Assembly (NCBI GenBank): GCA_030615975.1 | Contig: JAUWYH010000058.1 | Coordinates: 1-8,180 of the forward strand | Length of the DNA stretch: 8,180 nucleotides | Reading direction: 5' to 3' | Origin: Candidatus Aminicenantota bacterium | Lineage (GTDB): Bacteria; Acidobacteriota; Aminicenantia; Aminicenantales; Aminicenantaceae | Shown here: one piece after another, positions 1 through 6,739 of the stretch | How the letters are laid out: each line of letters begins with the position of its first letter | Numbering within the stretch: position 1 is the stretch's first letter | The notes under the pieces: model-generated | What the model was told of the DNA's origin: nothing | Databases searched by the model: none | The model's input: only the letters and a program-made list of their open reading frames with translations | Position numbers and translations under genes: made by a program

Positions 1-1328
1 TTTTTATTGAGCTTAATAAAGAATTCAGAATCGGGTTGAAAACGTATTAGATCTAAAATTCCAGCAATAAGTTCTTTGTTTTTGCCAGTTCTATAAATGT
101 TTACATATTGCCAGACAATTTTACCTTCAGGATTTACTTCAAATACTCTTCCACGATCTGATTCAGTTATCAATGTGTTTCCATTAGGTAGTCTTTGGTT
201 TGAACCTGAAGCTAATGAGAAGAATTTGTTTTTCTCATCTCCTTTGTATTCCCATATTATTTCCATTGTTAATGGATTAAATTCTATTACACTTGATTTG
301 TTATCTTTATAGATTTTATTATTGACAAGTTTATATCCATTAGTCTCAGTTAACATTTTAAATTCGGTTTTATTTGATCTATTTTCTATATAAAGATTGT
401 TAAAAACAAGCATATTCCCGTTGTCTAGCATTGTCGCTTGATGTTGTGTTTTCCATATGCCTGGCTTTTTGGCCCAGACAATCTTTTTAACTTCTAAATC
501 TGCAATGGCAATTGTATCTGTCATACGCATACATATAAGGGCGTTTCCTTTCTTGAATATGGGAGATTTATTAGCAAATTTTCCATCTAAAATCTCAAGA
601 GTATTTGTATGGAATATATCTCCTGCAGGAGGCATCCCTTCCATTAGATGAGTGTATTCTGAATTTTCAAAGAGTTCAAGAATAGATATACTCTTTATTA
701 TCTCACCATCTGAAGTAAGAATAGTTATAAGATCTTCCAGAATTGGATCTTGTTCGTGGATTCGAGGAAGTGTAACTAATCTTCTGTCTAATGCATAAAT
801 TTTATCATCAACAACTTCAATATCATGATGAAATCCTCCTTTTGTTGCCCAGATTAAGTTGGAGTGTTTATCTATCTTAATTATTCCATTTCCTTCATAT
901 ATTGCTAAAAGGTCTCCGTTGTTGAATAAATGTACTCTTCTCCAAAAATTTCTCCAATGTTTTTGGTTATACCACACATGGATTTCTTCAGAATCAGGAA
1001 AAGCATCTTTAAAATTAAATTGCCATCTATGTAATTCTTTTCCATCCATATCAATTAAAAAAGCACATGGTCTATGGGTTGAGTTATAGAGATTAAAACC
1101 TTCATATGATAATTTGGCATTTGATTTTGTAATACTGTCTTCTTTAGGTGGTTTATAATAGCCTTGTAAGTACGGAAGAGTAGACAATTTTGATAATGTT
1201 GTTTCATCTTGGTCTACTACTATTATTTTTTTGTATATGTATATAGTAGAAATAATTAATACAAATAATATGAATAATGAAATTGAAATGATTATGAATT
1301 TTTTTTTGTTTCTTATCTTCTTTTTCAT
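1..1328 (-). CDS. Arylsulfotransferase (ASST)-like membrane-anchored protein, C-terminus cut by the window edge
   Basis: Translating the minus strand from the ATG at 1328-1326 gives 442 uninterrupted codons to the window edge, with no stop, so the 3' end is missing. Residues 1-10 are very basic (MKKKIRNKKK) and about 11-32 form one hydrophobic helix, which suggests an inner-membrane anchor with the rest outside the cytoplasm. The body has repeated beta-propeller strand patterns ending in IVWA, IIWEY and IVWQY. Motifs typical of PQQ-type arylsulfotransferases are visible: FHHDIEV (167-172), DIFHTNTLEIL (237-247), MRMTD (267-271), TQHQATMLDNGNMLVFNN (294-311) and ESDRGRVFEVNPEGKIVWQY (389-408). 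Mapped from memory onto E. coli ASST, H240/N242, R268 and H296 would match the H356/N358, R374 and sulfated H436 site, with H167 or H168 matching H252. The family moves sulfate between phenolic compounds without PAPS; the substrate here is unknown. The gene is markedly more AT-rich than its neighbours. Start: an AAGGG lies 8 nt upstream and an in-frame TAA two codons upstream. Family call good, activity inferred. Confidence 0.8.
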   Translation of the reverse strand, partial: MKKKIRNKKKFIIISISLFILFVLIISTIYIYKKIIVVDQDETTLSKLSTLPYLQGYYKPPKEDSITKSNAKLSYEGFNLYNSTHRPCAFLIDMDGKELHRWQFNFKDAFPDSEEIHVWYNQKHWRNFWRRVHLFNNGDLLAIYEGNGIIKIDKHSNLIWATKGGFHHDIEVVDDKIYALDRRLVTLPRIHEQDPILEDLITILTSDGEIIKSISILELFENSEYTHLMEGMPPAGDIFHTNTLEILDGKFANKSPIFKKGNALICMRMTDTIAIADLEVKKIVWAKKPGIWKTQHQATMLDNGNMLVFNNLYIENRSNKTEFKMLTETNGYKLVNNKIYKDNKSSVIEFNPLTMEIIWEYKGDEKNKFFSLASGSNQRLPNGNTLITESDRGRVFEVNPEGKIVWQYVNIYRTGKNKELIAGILDLIRFQPDSEFFIKLNK

Positions 1329-1390
1329 TCCTTACACCCTTCAGGAACAATGACCAGCTTCTCCTCTGGCGTCCAATTCAGCGCCTTCAT
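1325..1390 (-). pseudogene. Remnant of an IS3-type transposase OrfA N-terminus (21 codons)
   Basis: A 21-codon frame opens with ATG at 1390-1388 and ends with TGA at 1327-1325. It contains WTPEEKLVIVPEGCKE, which closely resembles the opening of many IS3-family OrfA proteins (typically WTPEEKLAIVLEGLK...), just before the helix-turn-helix. The similarity stops where the arylsulfotransferase ATG begins, so the helix-turn-helix, OrfB and the far IS end are all missing. A GAGGTG ribosome-binding-like sequence lies 5 nt upstream, and the frame begins 9 nt after the stop of the glycosidase-like gene. Its stop overlaps the next start as ATGA. It may be a decaying insertion-sequence scar that now acts as a translated leader for the downstream gene. 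The identification rests on about 16 residues and is tentative. Confidence 0.45.
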
Positions 1391-1399
1391 GTTTGCACC

Positions 1400-3742
1400 T
1401 CAAAAGATTGACTTTTCTCCTCTTTCTAAAAACTCCTTATATTTAGCTCTGTATTTTTCCTTATATTCCTGGACAAAGTAGTCATAGCTAATGGCGCCAA
1501 TAGGCCTTATTTCCCACTTGAAAGTGACCTCTTTTGTCTGAGGATTCAGGCGAAGGATTCCGTTTTTTGGTTTGATCTTTTCACCATCTTCTGAAGCTTC
1601 TATCAAATCGACAAACCAGGGAATGTGAAAGATGATTTGATCTGGATTCTCACGGAACTTTGGCTGAAGGCTCAGACGAGCTCCATCTTTTTCAATTTCA
1701 AGCGAAAAATCTATTTCTCCGAAATTTGTTGGAGCATCCGTCACCCGAAGACTTTGGCCTTCTCTTATCCAGGTAGGAGAGAGAACAGAAAATAGATGGA
1801 GATCGTTTCCTTCTTCTCGAACCAGCATATTCCGGAGAAGAGTCCGGAACTTTGCTGCAAACCAACCGTGTGGGGAAAGATTGTAACCAAAATCTCTATC
1901 CCCCCAGGGGAGAATGCTGTATTCAAAACCAGCATGGGTGGAACTGGTGTGGAGAAGAATAGAATAAAATTCCCTTAAAGTCCTTTTCTGTTCGCCACGG
2001 ATAACTCGGGTTTCGGTGTTTTTCATGGTCAAATAGAGGTGAAGCCACTTTCCGTCTCCATAAGTCATGATTCCTTCTTTGTACTTTTTTTGTGTGACCT
2101 CAAGAGTTTTTGTCACCAGAGGATCAAAAGGTTGAAGAATTTGTGCAGGATAAACAGCTAGTAGATTTCCCCAATCCTGTCCTCCTAATTCATCCAGTCC
2201 AGGAGGGATATAACCACTTGATTTCTTAGTAATAGTGTTCAAAGCTTCTTTAAAATGCTTTAAATAATCATCGTATTCCTGAGTGTACTTTTTTACCATT
2301 TCTGTTTTTTCCAATCCTTCCGCAAGGGCAATAGCGCCTCTTATGCCTCCAAGGGCCCAGAAATTGTGCCCGGTCACGTGCCCGGTGATGAGTTCGTTAT
2401 CTCCTGGAGTGGTGATTGGCATGATGTGGAGGGGGTCTTTATCTCTTTCCTCCGAAAGCCAATCCATTGCCTTCTCAACAGCGGGAAAAAATTTTCGGGC
2501 AAAATCAAGGTTTGGAGTGATGAGATAGTGTTGACCGATAGCCCATAGACTCTGTCCCCAGCCATCATACTGGCCTTGCTGAGAAAGAAAATTTCCGTCT
2601 TCCCTCTGCCATTTTAGAAAAAAGTCCAAACACTGTTCAGCAATCTTATGGTATCCAGTAACATCATAGGCTCTGACAATATAGGAGCTGTCCCTAAGCC
2701 AGAAAGCATCGTAGTGGAATTCGTTAACTTTCTGGACATACTCATCTCCAATTTTATCCCTGGCAATGAGATCATAGACTAAGTTGGCGTTAAAAGTGTT
2801 GAGGACTTTTTCTTCAGAGAGAGAGATTTTCATGCCTTGAGAAAGGATGTTTTCCCAAAAATCAATTGTTTTCTGGAAATATTCATCAAAATCAGCTTTT
2901 ATTATTGTATCCAAAGTCTCGTCTGAAAGAGAAACTGGCCTGTAAGGCATTTTAAAATCAAACGTTTTTTGCTCTTCTGGCTTTAAAACGATTTCAAATT
3001 TCACCAATCCAACAGGGGTCGTAAGGAGGATTTTTGGCTTTTTCCTTTTTTCGCTGTAGGGTGATTTAAGGGTGATCCATTTGGTGTGAAGTGTGTCTTG
3101 AGGGAAAAGGTAAAATACTTTTCCCTCTCGAACCATTTTCCCTTCATCAAAGCTGTATTCCCAATCTGAAGAAAAATCTTCGCCTTCCTGCTCATAATGC
3201 CCTGGGCGGGAAGCCACAGCTGGCCTTCTGAAACGATGATCAGGTCTATTACGGGCATCGCTGCTTTCAGGAGCGTATCTTGTGCCGATCCACCAGTAGG
3301 TGGTTCGTGGATTTTGGCTAAGATTTTCGAATTGGATTCTTATAAAATTGATAAGATCACTTTCAGGAGTTCCATCCAAGGTATAGGCAAAAAGGGTTAA
3401 AGAGTATCGAACATCTTCTTTGATAAAGCTGTACTGGATAATAGGAAGATACCCTTTATACAGGGTTTTAACCCTCTGGTTTACAGGTTGAGGAGGACTT
3501 CCATAAAAGAATAAGAGCTCTCCATATCCCGTGTATAGGTAACCTTCAGGGGTTATTTCTGTGCCTTCCCGGCAATCCATCAGCCCTATCACATCCACAG
3601 GAAAAGCAAAATAGGAGAAAGGCTCTCCAGGTTTATCTATATCTGGATTCATCATCTGAGCATGAACAGAAACTCCAAGAAGAAAAATAAAAAGATAAAG
3701 GACAAATACAAATTTATTATTCGGATTTTTTAAAGTTCTCAT
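1400..3742 (-). CDS. Exported six-hairpin ((alpha/alpha)6-barrel) glycosidase-like protein
   Basis: This 780-aa protein has an N-terminal signal peptide: basic residues, then a hydrophobic stretch at about 11-26, with likely cleavage near VHA/QM (28-30). It therefore acts in the periplasm or outside the cell. Residues about 40-290 look like a beta-sandwich domain. Residues about 300-640 carry the helical-barrel motifs of the six-hairpin glycosidases: DAFWLRDSSYI (345-355), QYDGWGQSLWAIGQH (391-405), PGDNELITGHVTGHNFWALGG (from 446), GLDELGGQDWGNLLAVYP (515-532) and HAGFEYSILPWGDRD (603-617). The WLRDS and DGWGQ patterns recall glucoamylase-type (GH15-like) and related inverting enzymes. Acidic candidates are D351, D393, D517, E518 and D523, but I cannot assign the catalytic pair or a numbered GH family. 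A charged C-terminal domain (about 650-780) follows. The start is supported by AGGAG 5 nt before the ATG. The role is probably hydrolysis of an alpha- or beta-linked glycan; the substrate is unknown. Confidence 0.7.
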   Translation of the reverse strand: MRTLKNPNNKFVFVLYLFIFLLGVSVHAQMMNPDIDKPGEPFSYFAFPVDVIGLMDCREGTEITPEGYLYTGYGELLFFYGSPPQPVNQRVKTLYKGYLPIIQYSFIKEDVRYSLTLFAYTLDGTPESDLINFIRIQFENLSQNPRTTYWWIGTRYAPESSDARNRPDHRFRRPAVASRPGHYEQEGEDFSSDWEYSFDEGKMVREGKVFYLFPQDTLHTKWITLKSPYSEKRKKPKILLTTPVGLVKFEIVLKPEEQKTFDFKMPYRPVSLSDETLDTIIKADFDEYFQKTIDFWENILSQGMKISLSEEKVLNTFNANLVYDLIARDKIGDEYVQKVNEFHYDAFWLRDSSYIVRAYDVTGYHKIAEQCLDFFLKWQREDGNFLSQQGQYDGWGQSLWAIGQHYLITPNLDFARKFFPAVEKAMDWLSEERDKDPLHIMPITTPGDNELITGHVTGHNFWALGGIRGAIALAEGLEKTEMVKKYTQEYDDYLKHFKEALNTITKKSSGYIPPGLDELGGQDWGNLLAVYPAQILQPFDPLVTKTLEVTQKKYKEGIMTYGDGKWLHLYLTMKNTETRVIRGEQKRTLREFYSILLHTSSTHAGFEYSILPWGDRDFGYNLSPHGWFAAKFRTLLRNMLVREEGNDLHLFSVLSPTWIREGQSLRVTDAPTNFGEIDFSLEIEKDGARLSLQPKFRENPDQIIFHIPWFVDLIEASEDGEKIKPKNGILRLNPQTKEVTFKWEIRPIGAISYDYFVQEYKEKYRAKYKEFLERGEKSIF

Positions 3743-3999
3743 TTTGACTCCTATTTGAAAAATTCCTTGAACAAAAAAAACAAAAAGGGATCATCCTTTG
3801 ACTTTGGACACTTTGTTGATAATTTCCTCAATTTTTTCCTTAAAAAAGGATCCCAGCTTGTTTTTATTGAAACTCGGCTGTCAGGACTCTTTTCCAGTAG
3901 ATTATATTTATTTATTTACTGATGATTTCTATTATTTGTATTTCATTAACAATTTAAATAGAGTAAAAAGATGAGATATCCAGGATCAAATGTCCAGTG
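3743..3999. other. AT-rich intergenic region between the CHC2 gene and the glycosidase-like gene
   Basis: This 257-bp gap shows no credible reading frame and no RNA gene that I recognise. It holds an imperfect inverted repeat near its two ends, a terminator-like T-tract close to the glycosidase-like gene (both listed separately) and a very AT-rich middle (about 3897-3970). I could not pick a convincing promoter for the downstream gene. TTGACA at 4003-3998 followed 17 bp later by GATATC matches the -10 consensus in only three of six positions. Confidence 0.6.
3773..3854 (-). terminator. Possible Rho-independent terminator after the CHC2 gene
   Basis: Reading the minus strand, GGGATCCTTT (3854-3845) can pair with AAAGGATGATCCC (3799-3787) through a six-base GGGATC/GATCCC stem and a further CTTT/AAAG stem, with a GAT bulge. 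An immediate T-tract follows (TTTTTG, then eight T, 3786-3773). The loop of about 45 nt is longer than in typical intrinsic terminators. A smaller AAAGG/CCTTT hairpin (3799-3784) is an alternative. If real, it would separate the recO side from the glycosidase-like gene, which would then need its own promoter or read-through. Confidence 0.35.
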
Positions 4000-4005
4000 T
4001 CAAGG
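3796..4005. repeat. Imperfect inverted repeat bounding the AT-rich gap
   Basis: On the plus strand 3796-3815 reads CTTTGACTTTGGACACTTTG. The reverse complement of 3987-4005 reads CCTTGACACTGGACATTTG. The two share TTGAC, TGGACA and TTTG in the same order, with about four differences. The right copy includes the TGA stop of the CHC2 gene. This may be a degenerate pair of intergenic repeat ends (a REP or miniature-element type) or chance in low-complexity DNA. No target-site duplication was identified. Confidence 0.3.
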
Positions 4006-4506
4006 GCTGCCCCCTAATTTTTCCATAAGATAGTCAACAGCTTGTTTTAAAGTCGTGTGTTTATAGTTGATATCTCTGTCATAATTAATGACAAAACTGA
4101 AAACATCTCCTTTTAATCCCTCGCAGAAACAGAAGTATTCTTTTTTGTCAGCATCAATCAAAAAAGATGATTCTTGGTTGTGAAAAGGGCATTTTGCCAG
4201 ATATTGATTATCTGTTCCTATTTTTTCTACAGAAATTCCGTATTCTTTCATTAGCTCTATTATATTGATTGATTTTATTATGGATAACATTTTTTCGTTG
4301 AGTTCGGTGTCAGCATCATGAATAAGTTTCAAATTCCAGAGCACATAGGGAAGGCCTTCCTCGCCGCATTCTTCACATATTTTGGCTCCTTCTTCAGATT
4401 TAAGGATTTTTTTGTTGCCGTCTTCAATGGCTTCTTTATTAAAAGTAAGAATAAAATGAGGACCTTTTGGATCAATATCTTTGCTACATATCTTACATCG
4501 GTTCAT
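4000..4506 (-). CDS. Small protein with N-terminal zinc-ribbon-like cysteines and a primase-type CHC2 zinc finger
   Basis: The protein has 168 aa from the ATG at 4506-4504. This start is preferred over an in-frame ATG five codons upstream because AAAGGAG (4518-4512) sits 5 nt before it, while the upstream ATG has no ribosome-binding site. Residues C4-x2-C7 and C44-x2-C47 could form one zinc site. Residues about 84-164 resemble the DNA primase (DnaG) N-terminal zinc-binding domain: KCPFH (105-109), SSFLI, YFCFCEG (124-130), GDVFSFV (133-139) and an ADYL-like helix (AVDYLME). Ligand spacing is CX2H-X16-CX1C, whereas DnaG normally has CX2H-X17-CX2C. No TOPRIM or helicase-binding domain is present, so it is not a primase itself. 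CHC2 domains bind single-stranded DNA in primases, so a nucleic-acid-binding role is an inference. It follows recO by 96 bp, and its sequence is AT-rich. I do not recognise a named family. Confidence 0.75.
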   Translation of the reverse strand: MNRCKICSKDIDPKGPHFILTFNKEAIEDGNKKILKSEEGAKICEECGEEGLPYVLWNLKLIHDADTELNEKMLSIIKSINIIELMKEYGISVEKIGTDNQYLAKCPFHNQESSFLIDADKKEYFCFCEGLKGDVFSFVINYDRDINYKHTTLKQAVDYLMEKLGGSP

Positions 4507-4509
4507 TTT

Positions 4510-4594
4510 TTCTCCTTTCATTTTATAGGTAATTCGAAGATTAATAGTTTATTCTTTTTATCCAAAAAATCAATATGGAAAAATGAAAGGAGAA
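4510..4594 (-). promoter_or_regulatory. 15-bp inverted repeat covering the ribosome-binding site of the CHC2 gene
   Basis: In the transcript, TTCTCCTTTCATTTT (4594-4580) is the exact reverse complement of AAAATGAAAGGAGAA (4524-4510), with a 55-nt AT-rich loop between them. The second arm contains the AAAGGAG Shine-Dalgarno of the downstream start at 4506. The first arm begins 8 nt after the recO stop at 4603. Pairing would hide the ribosome-binding site, while a ribosome finishing recO would cover the first arm and release it. The repeat is directly visible; the regulatory role is inferred. A weak promoter-like pair (TTGATT at 4573-4568, TAAACT at 4551-4546, 16-bp spacer) lies in the loop; transcripts starting there would lack the first arm and escape sequestration. 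Confidence 0.5.
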
Positions 4595-4602
4595 TGGGTC
4601 CT

Positions 4603-5343
4603 TCAAACTGCTGACTTAAGATATTGTAAGGTTTTAGGTTCTTTTTCGAGGTGAAAAATGATTATTTCTTCCAGTATTTTTCTGATCGCCTCTATTTCAG
4701 TGGCAGAAAAAGGAAGACTTCCTTTTTCTGAAGGAGGATTCTTTTTAATCCACTGGAGAAAGGAGCCTTGTAATGGCATGATTTTTTCTTTTCGGTGTGT
4801 GGCGCAGTGCCCGCAGTATATTCCATCTTTTTTCGGAGAGAGCCACCCAATATCTATGATGTCTTTGTGGCATTTTTTGCATTTTTTTAGATTTGGAAGA
4901 AAACCATTAATTTTTACAAACCAAGCTTCGAAATATGCAGTTAAAAAATTCAAATCTCCTCCGGCTTTAATCGCCTGGAGAATAGAAACCAGCAGACGGA
5001 AGAGAATATCTTCTTTTGCTCTTGAGGGAAAGAATTCTTCGACGAGCTCGGCGAAAAAGCTCAGGGTGAAATTTGCTTTGAGGTCTTTTTGGATATCGAA
5101 GAAAGATTCGATTATGTCGCAGTTACTCACCGTTACCAGATCTTTTCTCTCTTTTTCATAATAAAAAATTTTAACAAAAGACATGGGCTCCAGACTGCTG
5201 CCAAAACGATTGCCGAATTTTCGAGCCCCTTTTGCAACACCTCTCATAATTCCCTTATCGCGGGAGAAAAAAACAACAATTTTATCCTGTTCTCCCACAT
5301 TGAAACTTCGAAGGATGATAGCCTCAGATTGTTCGAGGGGCAT
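4603..5343 (-). CDS. recO: DNA repair protein RecO
   Basis: RecO mediates RecA loading on gaps in the RecF pathway, working with RecR and annealing SSB-coated single strands in the cytoplasm. The 246-aa product from the ATG at 5343-5341 has the usual family length and opening: an OB-fold beginning EAIILRSFNVGEQDKIVVFF (7-26), then the basic GVAKGARKFGNRFG (35-48) and LEPMSFVKIFYYE (51-63). The helical domain holds a four-cysteine zinc site, C155-x2-C158 and C177-x2-C180, as in the zinc-bearing RecO proteins. A TTG 13 codons upstream is in frame but would start inside mgtE and adds residues that do not look like RecO. The ATG lies 7 nt after the mgtE stop with no Shine-Dalgarno (the bases before it are TCCTCCC), so translation probably depends on ribosomes finishing mgtE. 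Confidence is high. Confidence 0.93.
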   Translation of the reverse strand: MPLEQSEAIILRSFNVGEQDKIVVFFSRDKGIMRGVAKGARKFGNRFGSSLEPMSFVKIFYYEKERKDLVTVSNCDIIESFFDIQKDLKANFTLSFFAELVEEFFPSRAKEDILFRLLVSILQAIKAGGDLNFLTAYFEAWFVKINGFLPNLKKCKKCHKDIIDIGWLSPKKDGIYCGHCATHRKEKIMPLQGSFLQWIKKNPPSEKGSLPFSATEIEAIRKILEEIIIFHLEKEPKTLQYLKSAV

Positions 5344-5350
5344 GGGAGGA

Positions 5351-6712
5351 TTATATAAGATATTTGAGGAATAGAGTTCCAAGACCGAGAAAAGCGAGTA
5401 AGCCGATTGTATCCGTACACATGGTGAGAAAGTTGACAGAACCCAAGGCAGGGTCTATGTGTATGAGTTTAAGGAATAAGGGGATTAAAGTCCCGAGCAA
5501 AGCGGCAATAAAGAGATTTATAATGATAGCAAGGCCCAGGACAAGCCCCAGAATAGGATTTCCGATGATAAAATATGAGATAGCCGCAAGAACCGAGCCG
5601 AGTATAATACCATTTCCGATGCCAACAAGAATTTCCTTTAATAGAGCTTTTCTGACTGAGATCCAATTGGCTTGACCTACAGCAATTTCCCTCACCATGA
5701 TCGCAATAGTCTGGTTTCCTGCAATTCCTCCTAGGGCTGCAACCAAAGGCATGAAGACGGCAAGGGTGATGAACTGTTGAATGGTTCCTTTGAAATAATT
5801 GACAACAAATGGAGCAAGGGAAGCAGTGAGGATACTTATCATAAGAAAAGGCAGCCTTTTTTTTATAGAAGTGATAGGACTGTCTTGAATCCTGTAAGTT
5901 GAATCCAAAGAAAGCATTTTATAGATATCTTCTGTTGCTTCCTTGTCGATGATATCTATGACATCATCGACGGTTACTACCCCAACCAGTATGTTTTCAG
6001 AGTCGACAACAGGGATAGCCACAATATTATAATCAGCAACATTTCTTGCCACTTCTTCTTGGTCGGTTTCAGTACGAACGCTTATCACATCTCTTGTCAT
6101 TATTTCTTTAAGAGGTGTATTGGGTCTTGCGAACAAAAGCTGCCTCAAGGAAACCACTCCTACCAAGTGGTCCTCATTATCTACAACATAAAGATAAAAT
6201 GCCGATTCCACATCGCCTTCAAGTTGCATGGCCGTAATAGCATCTGAGATATTAGTGTTATGATTCAATGCATAGAAGTCTGGTGACATAATTCTGCCGG
6301 CTGTTTCTTCCTCATAATGAAGAAGTTCTTTGACATCTTCTGAAGGTTTTTCTTCCATGGAAGCCAATACAGATTCTTTCATCTCTTCTGGGAGGAGATC
6401 CAGGATAGGAGCAACATCGTCAGAGGGGACCAAATGGAAGAGGCCTGAAATTTGCTCTACAGGAAGCTCTTTTAGAATTTGAGCAGAATCTTCGGGTTCC
6501 AACTCGCTCAAGACTTCTGCCGCCTTTTCTTTTTCTTTTTCATAGAGAGTATTGAAGAGAATCAGTTTTTCTCTGAAGACGAGATGATCCATGAGAGAAA
6601 CGATGTCGACGGGATGGAAATTTTTCACAAGGTTCCACAATCGGGTGAGCGCACCCATGTCGATGAATTTGCGGGCGGACCGGTTGGCGATTCTGAGAGC
6701 TTCCAATTTCAT
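5351..6712 (-). CDS. mgtE: Magnesium transporter MgtE
   Basis: This 453-aa protein is a full-length MgtE, a dimeric inner-membrane Mg2+ channel gated by cytosolic Mg2+. In order it has a helical N domain (about 20-135, with LSELEPEDSAQILKELP and the DLLPEE repeat), two CBS domains (about 140-195 with MSPDF...LVGVVSLRQLLF, and about 203-260 with IMTRDVISV...VGVVTVDDVIDII), the plug-helix region (about 260-285) and about five membrane helices (287-453). PLVAALGGIAGNQTIAIMVR (322-341) and DPALGSVNFLTMCTDTIG (420-437) are the family signatures. D434 should match the pore aspartate (D432 in Thermus). The usual GGN reads GGI here and the usual TT before the pore Asp reads TM-C-T, which may mark a subfamily. 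GAGG lies 7 nt upstream of the ATG. The 56-bp leader is too short for a Mg2+-sensing M-box riboswitch. recO follows with tight coupling. Confidence 0.95.
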   Translation of the reverse strand: MKLEALRIANRSARKFIDMGALTRLWNLVKNFHPVDIVSLMDHLVFREKLILFNTLYEKEKEKAAEVLSELEPEDSAQILKELPVEQISGLFHLVPSDDVAPILDLLPEEMKESVLASMEEKPSEDVKELLHYEEETAGRIMSPDFYALNHNTNISDAITAMQLEGDVESAFYLYVVDNEDHLVGVVSLRQLLFARPNTPLKEIMTRDVISVRTETDQEEVARNVADYNIVAIPVVDSENILVGVVTVDDVIDIIDKEATEDIYKMLSLDSTYRIQDSPITSIKKRLPFLMISILTASLAPFVVNYFKGTIQQFITLAVFMPLVAALGGIAGNQTIAIMVREIAVGQANWISVRKALLKEILVGIGNGIILGSVLAAISYFIIGNPILGLVLGLAIIINLFIAALLGTLIPLFLKLIHIDPALGSVNFLTMCTDTIGLLAFLGLGTLFLKYLI

Positions 6713-6739
6713 GTTTTTCCTCTAAATTTTTCGTTCTTC

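Noticed and set aside
97..1089. Short plus-strand frames at 97-312, 457-651 and 859-1089
   Set aside because: They are opposite the continuous minus-strand arylsulfotransferase-like frame, which has clear family motifs.
3976..4003. TTGACA at 4003-3998 with GATATC 17 bp further as a promoter for the glycosidase-like gene
   Set aside because: The -10 matches only three of six positions and the TTGACA lies in the repeat overlapping the CHC2 stop codon; it also lies upstream of the possible terminator.
4507..4521. Longer start for the CHC2 protein at the ATG 4521-4519
   Set aside because: No ribosome-binding site precedes it, and the AAAGGAG inside the extra codons is ideally placed for the ATG at 4506.
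4658..5161. Plus-strand reading frame of 167 codons opposite recO
   Set aside because: It lies entirely opposite the well-supported recO frame, has no ribosome-binding site I could see and no recognisable domain, so it is a shadow frame.
5344..5382. Longer recO start at the in-frame TTG (5382-5380)
   Set aside because: It would overlap mgtE by 32 nt, has no Shine-Dalgarno, and its extra 13 residues do not resemble RecO N-termini, while the ATG start gives the usual family opening.
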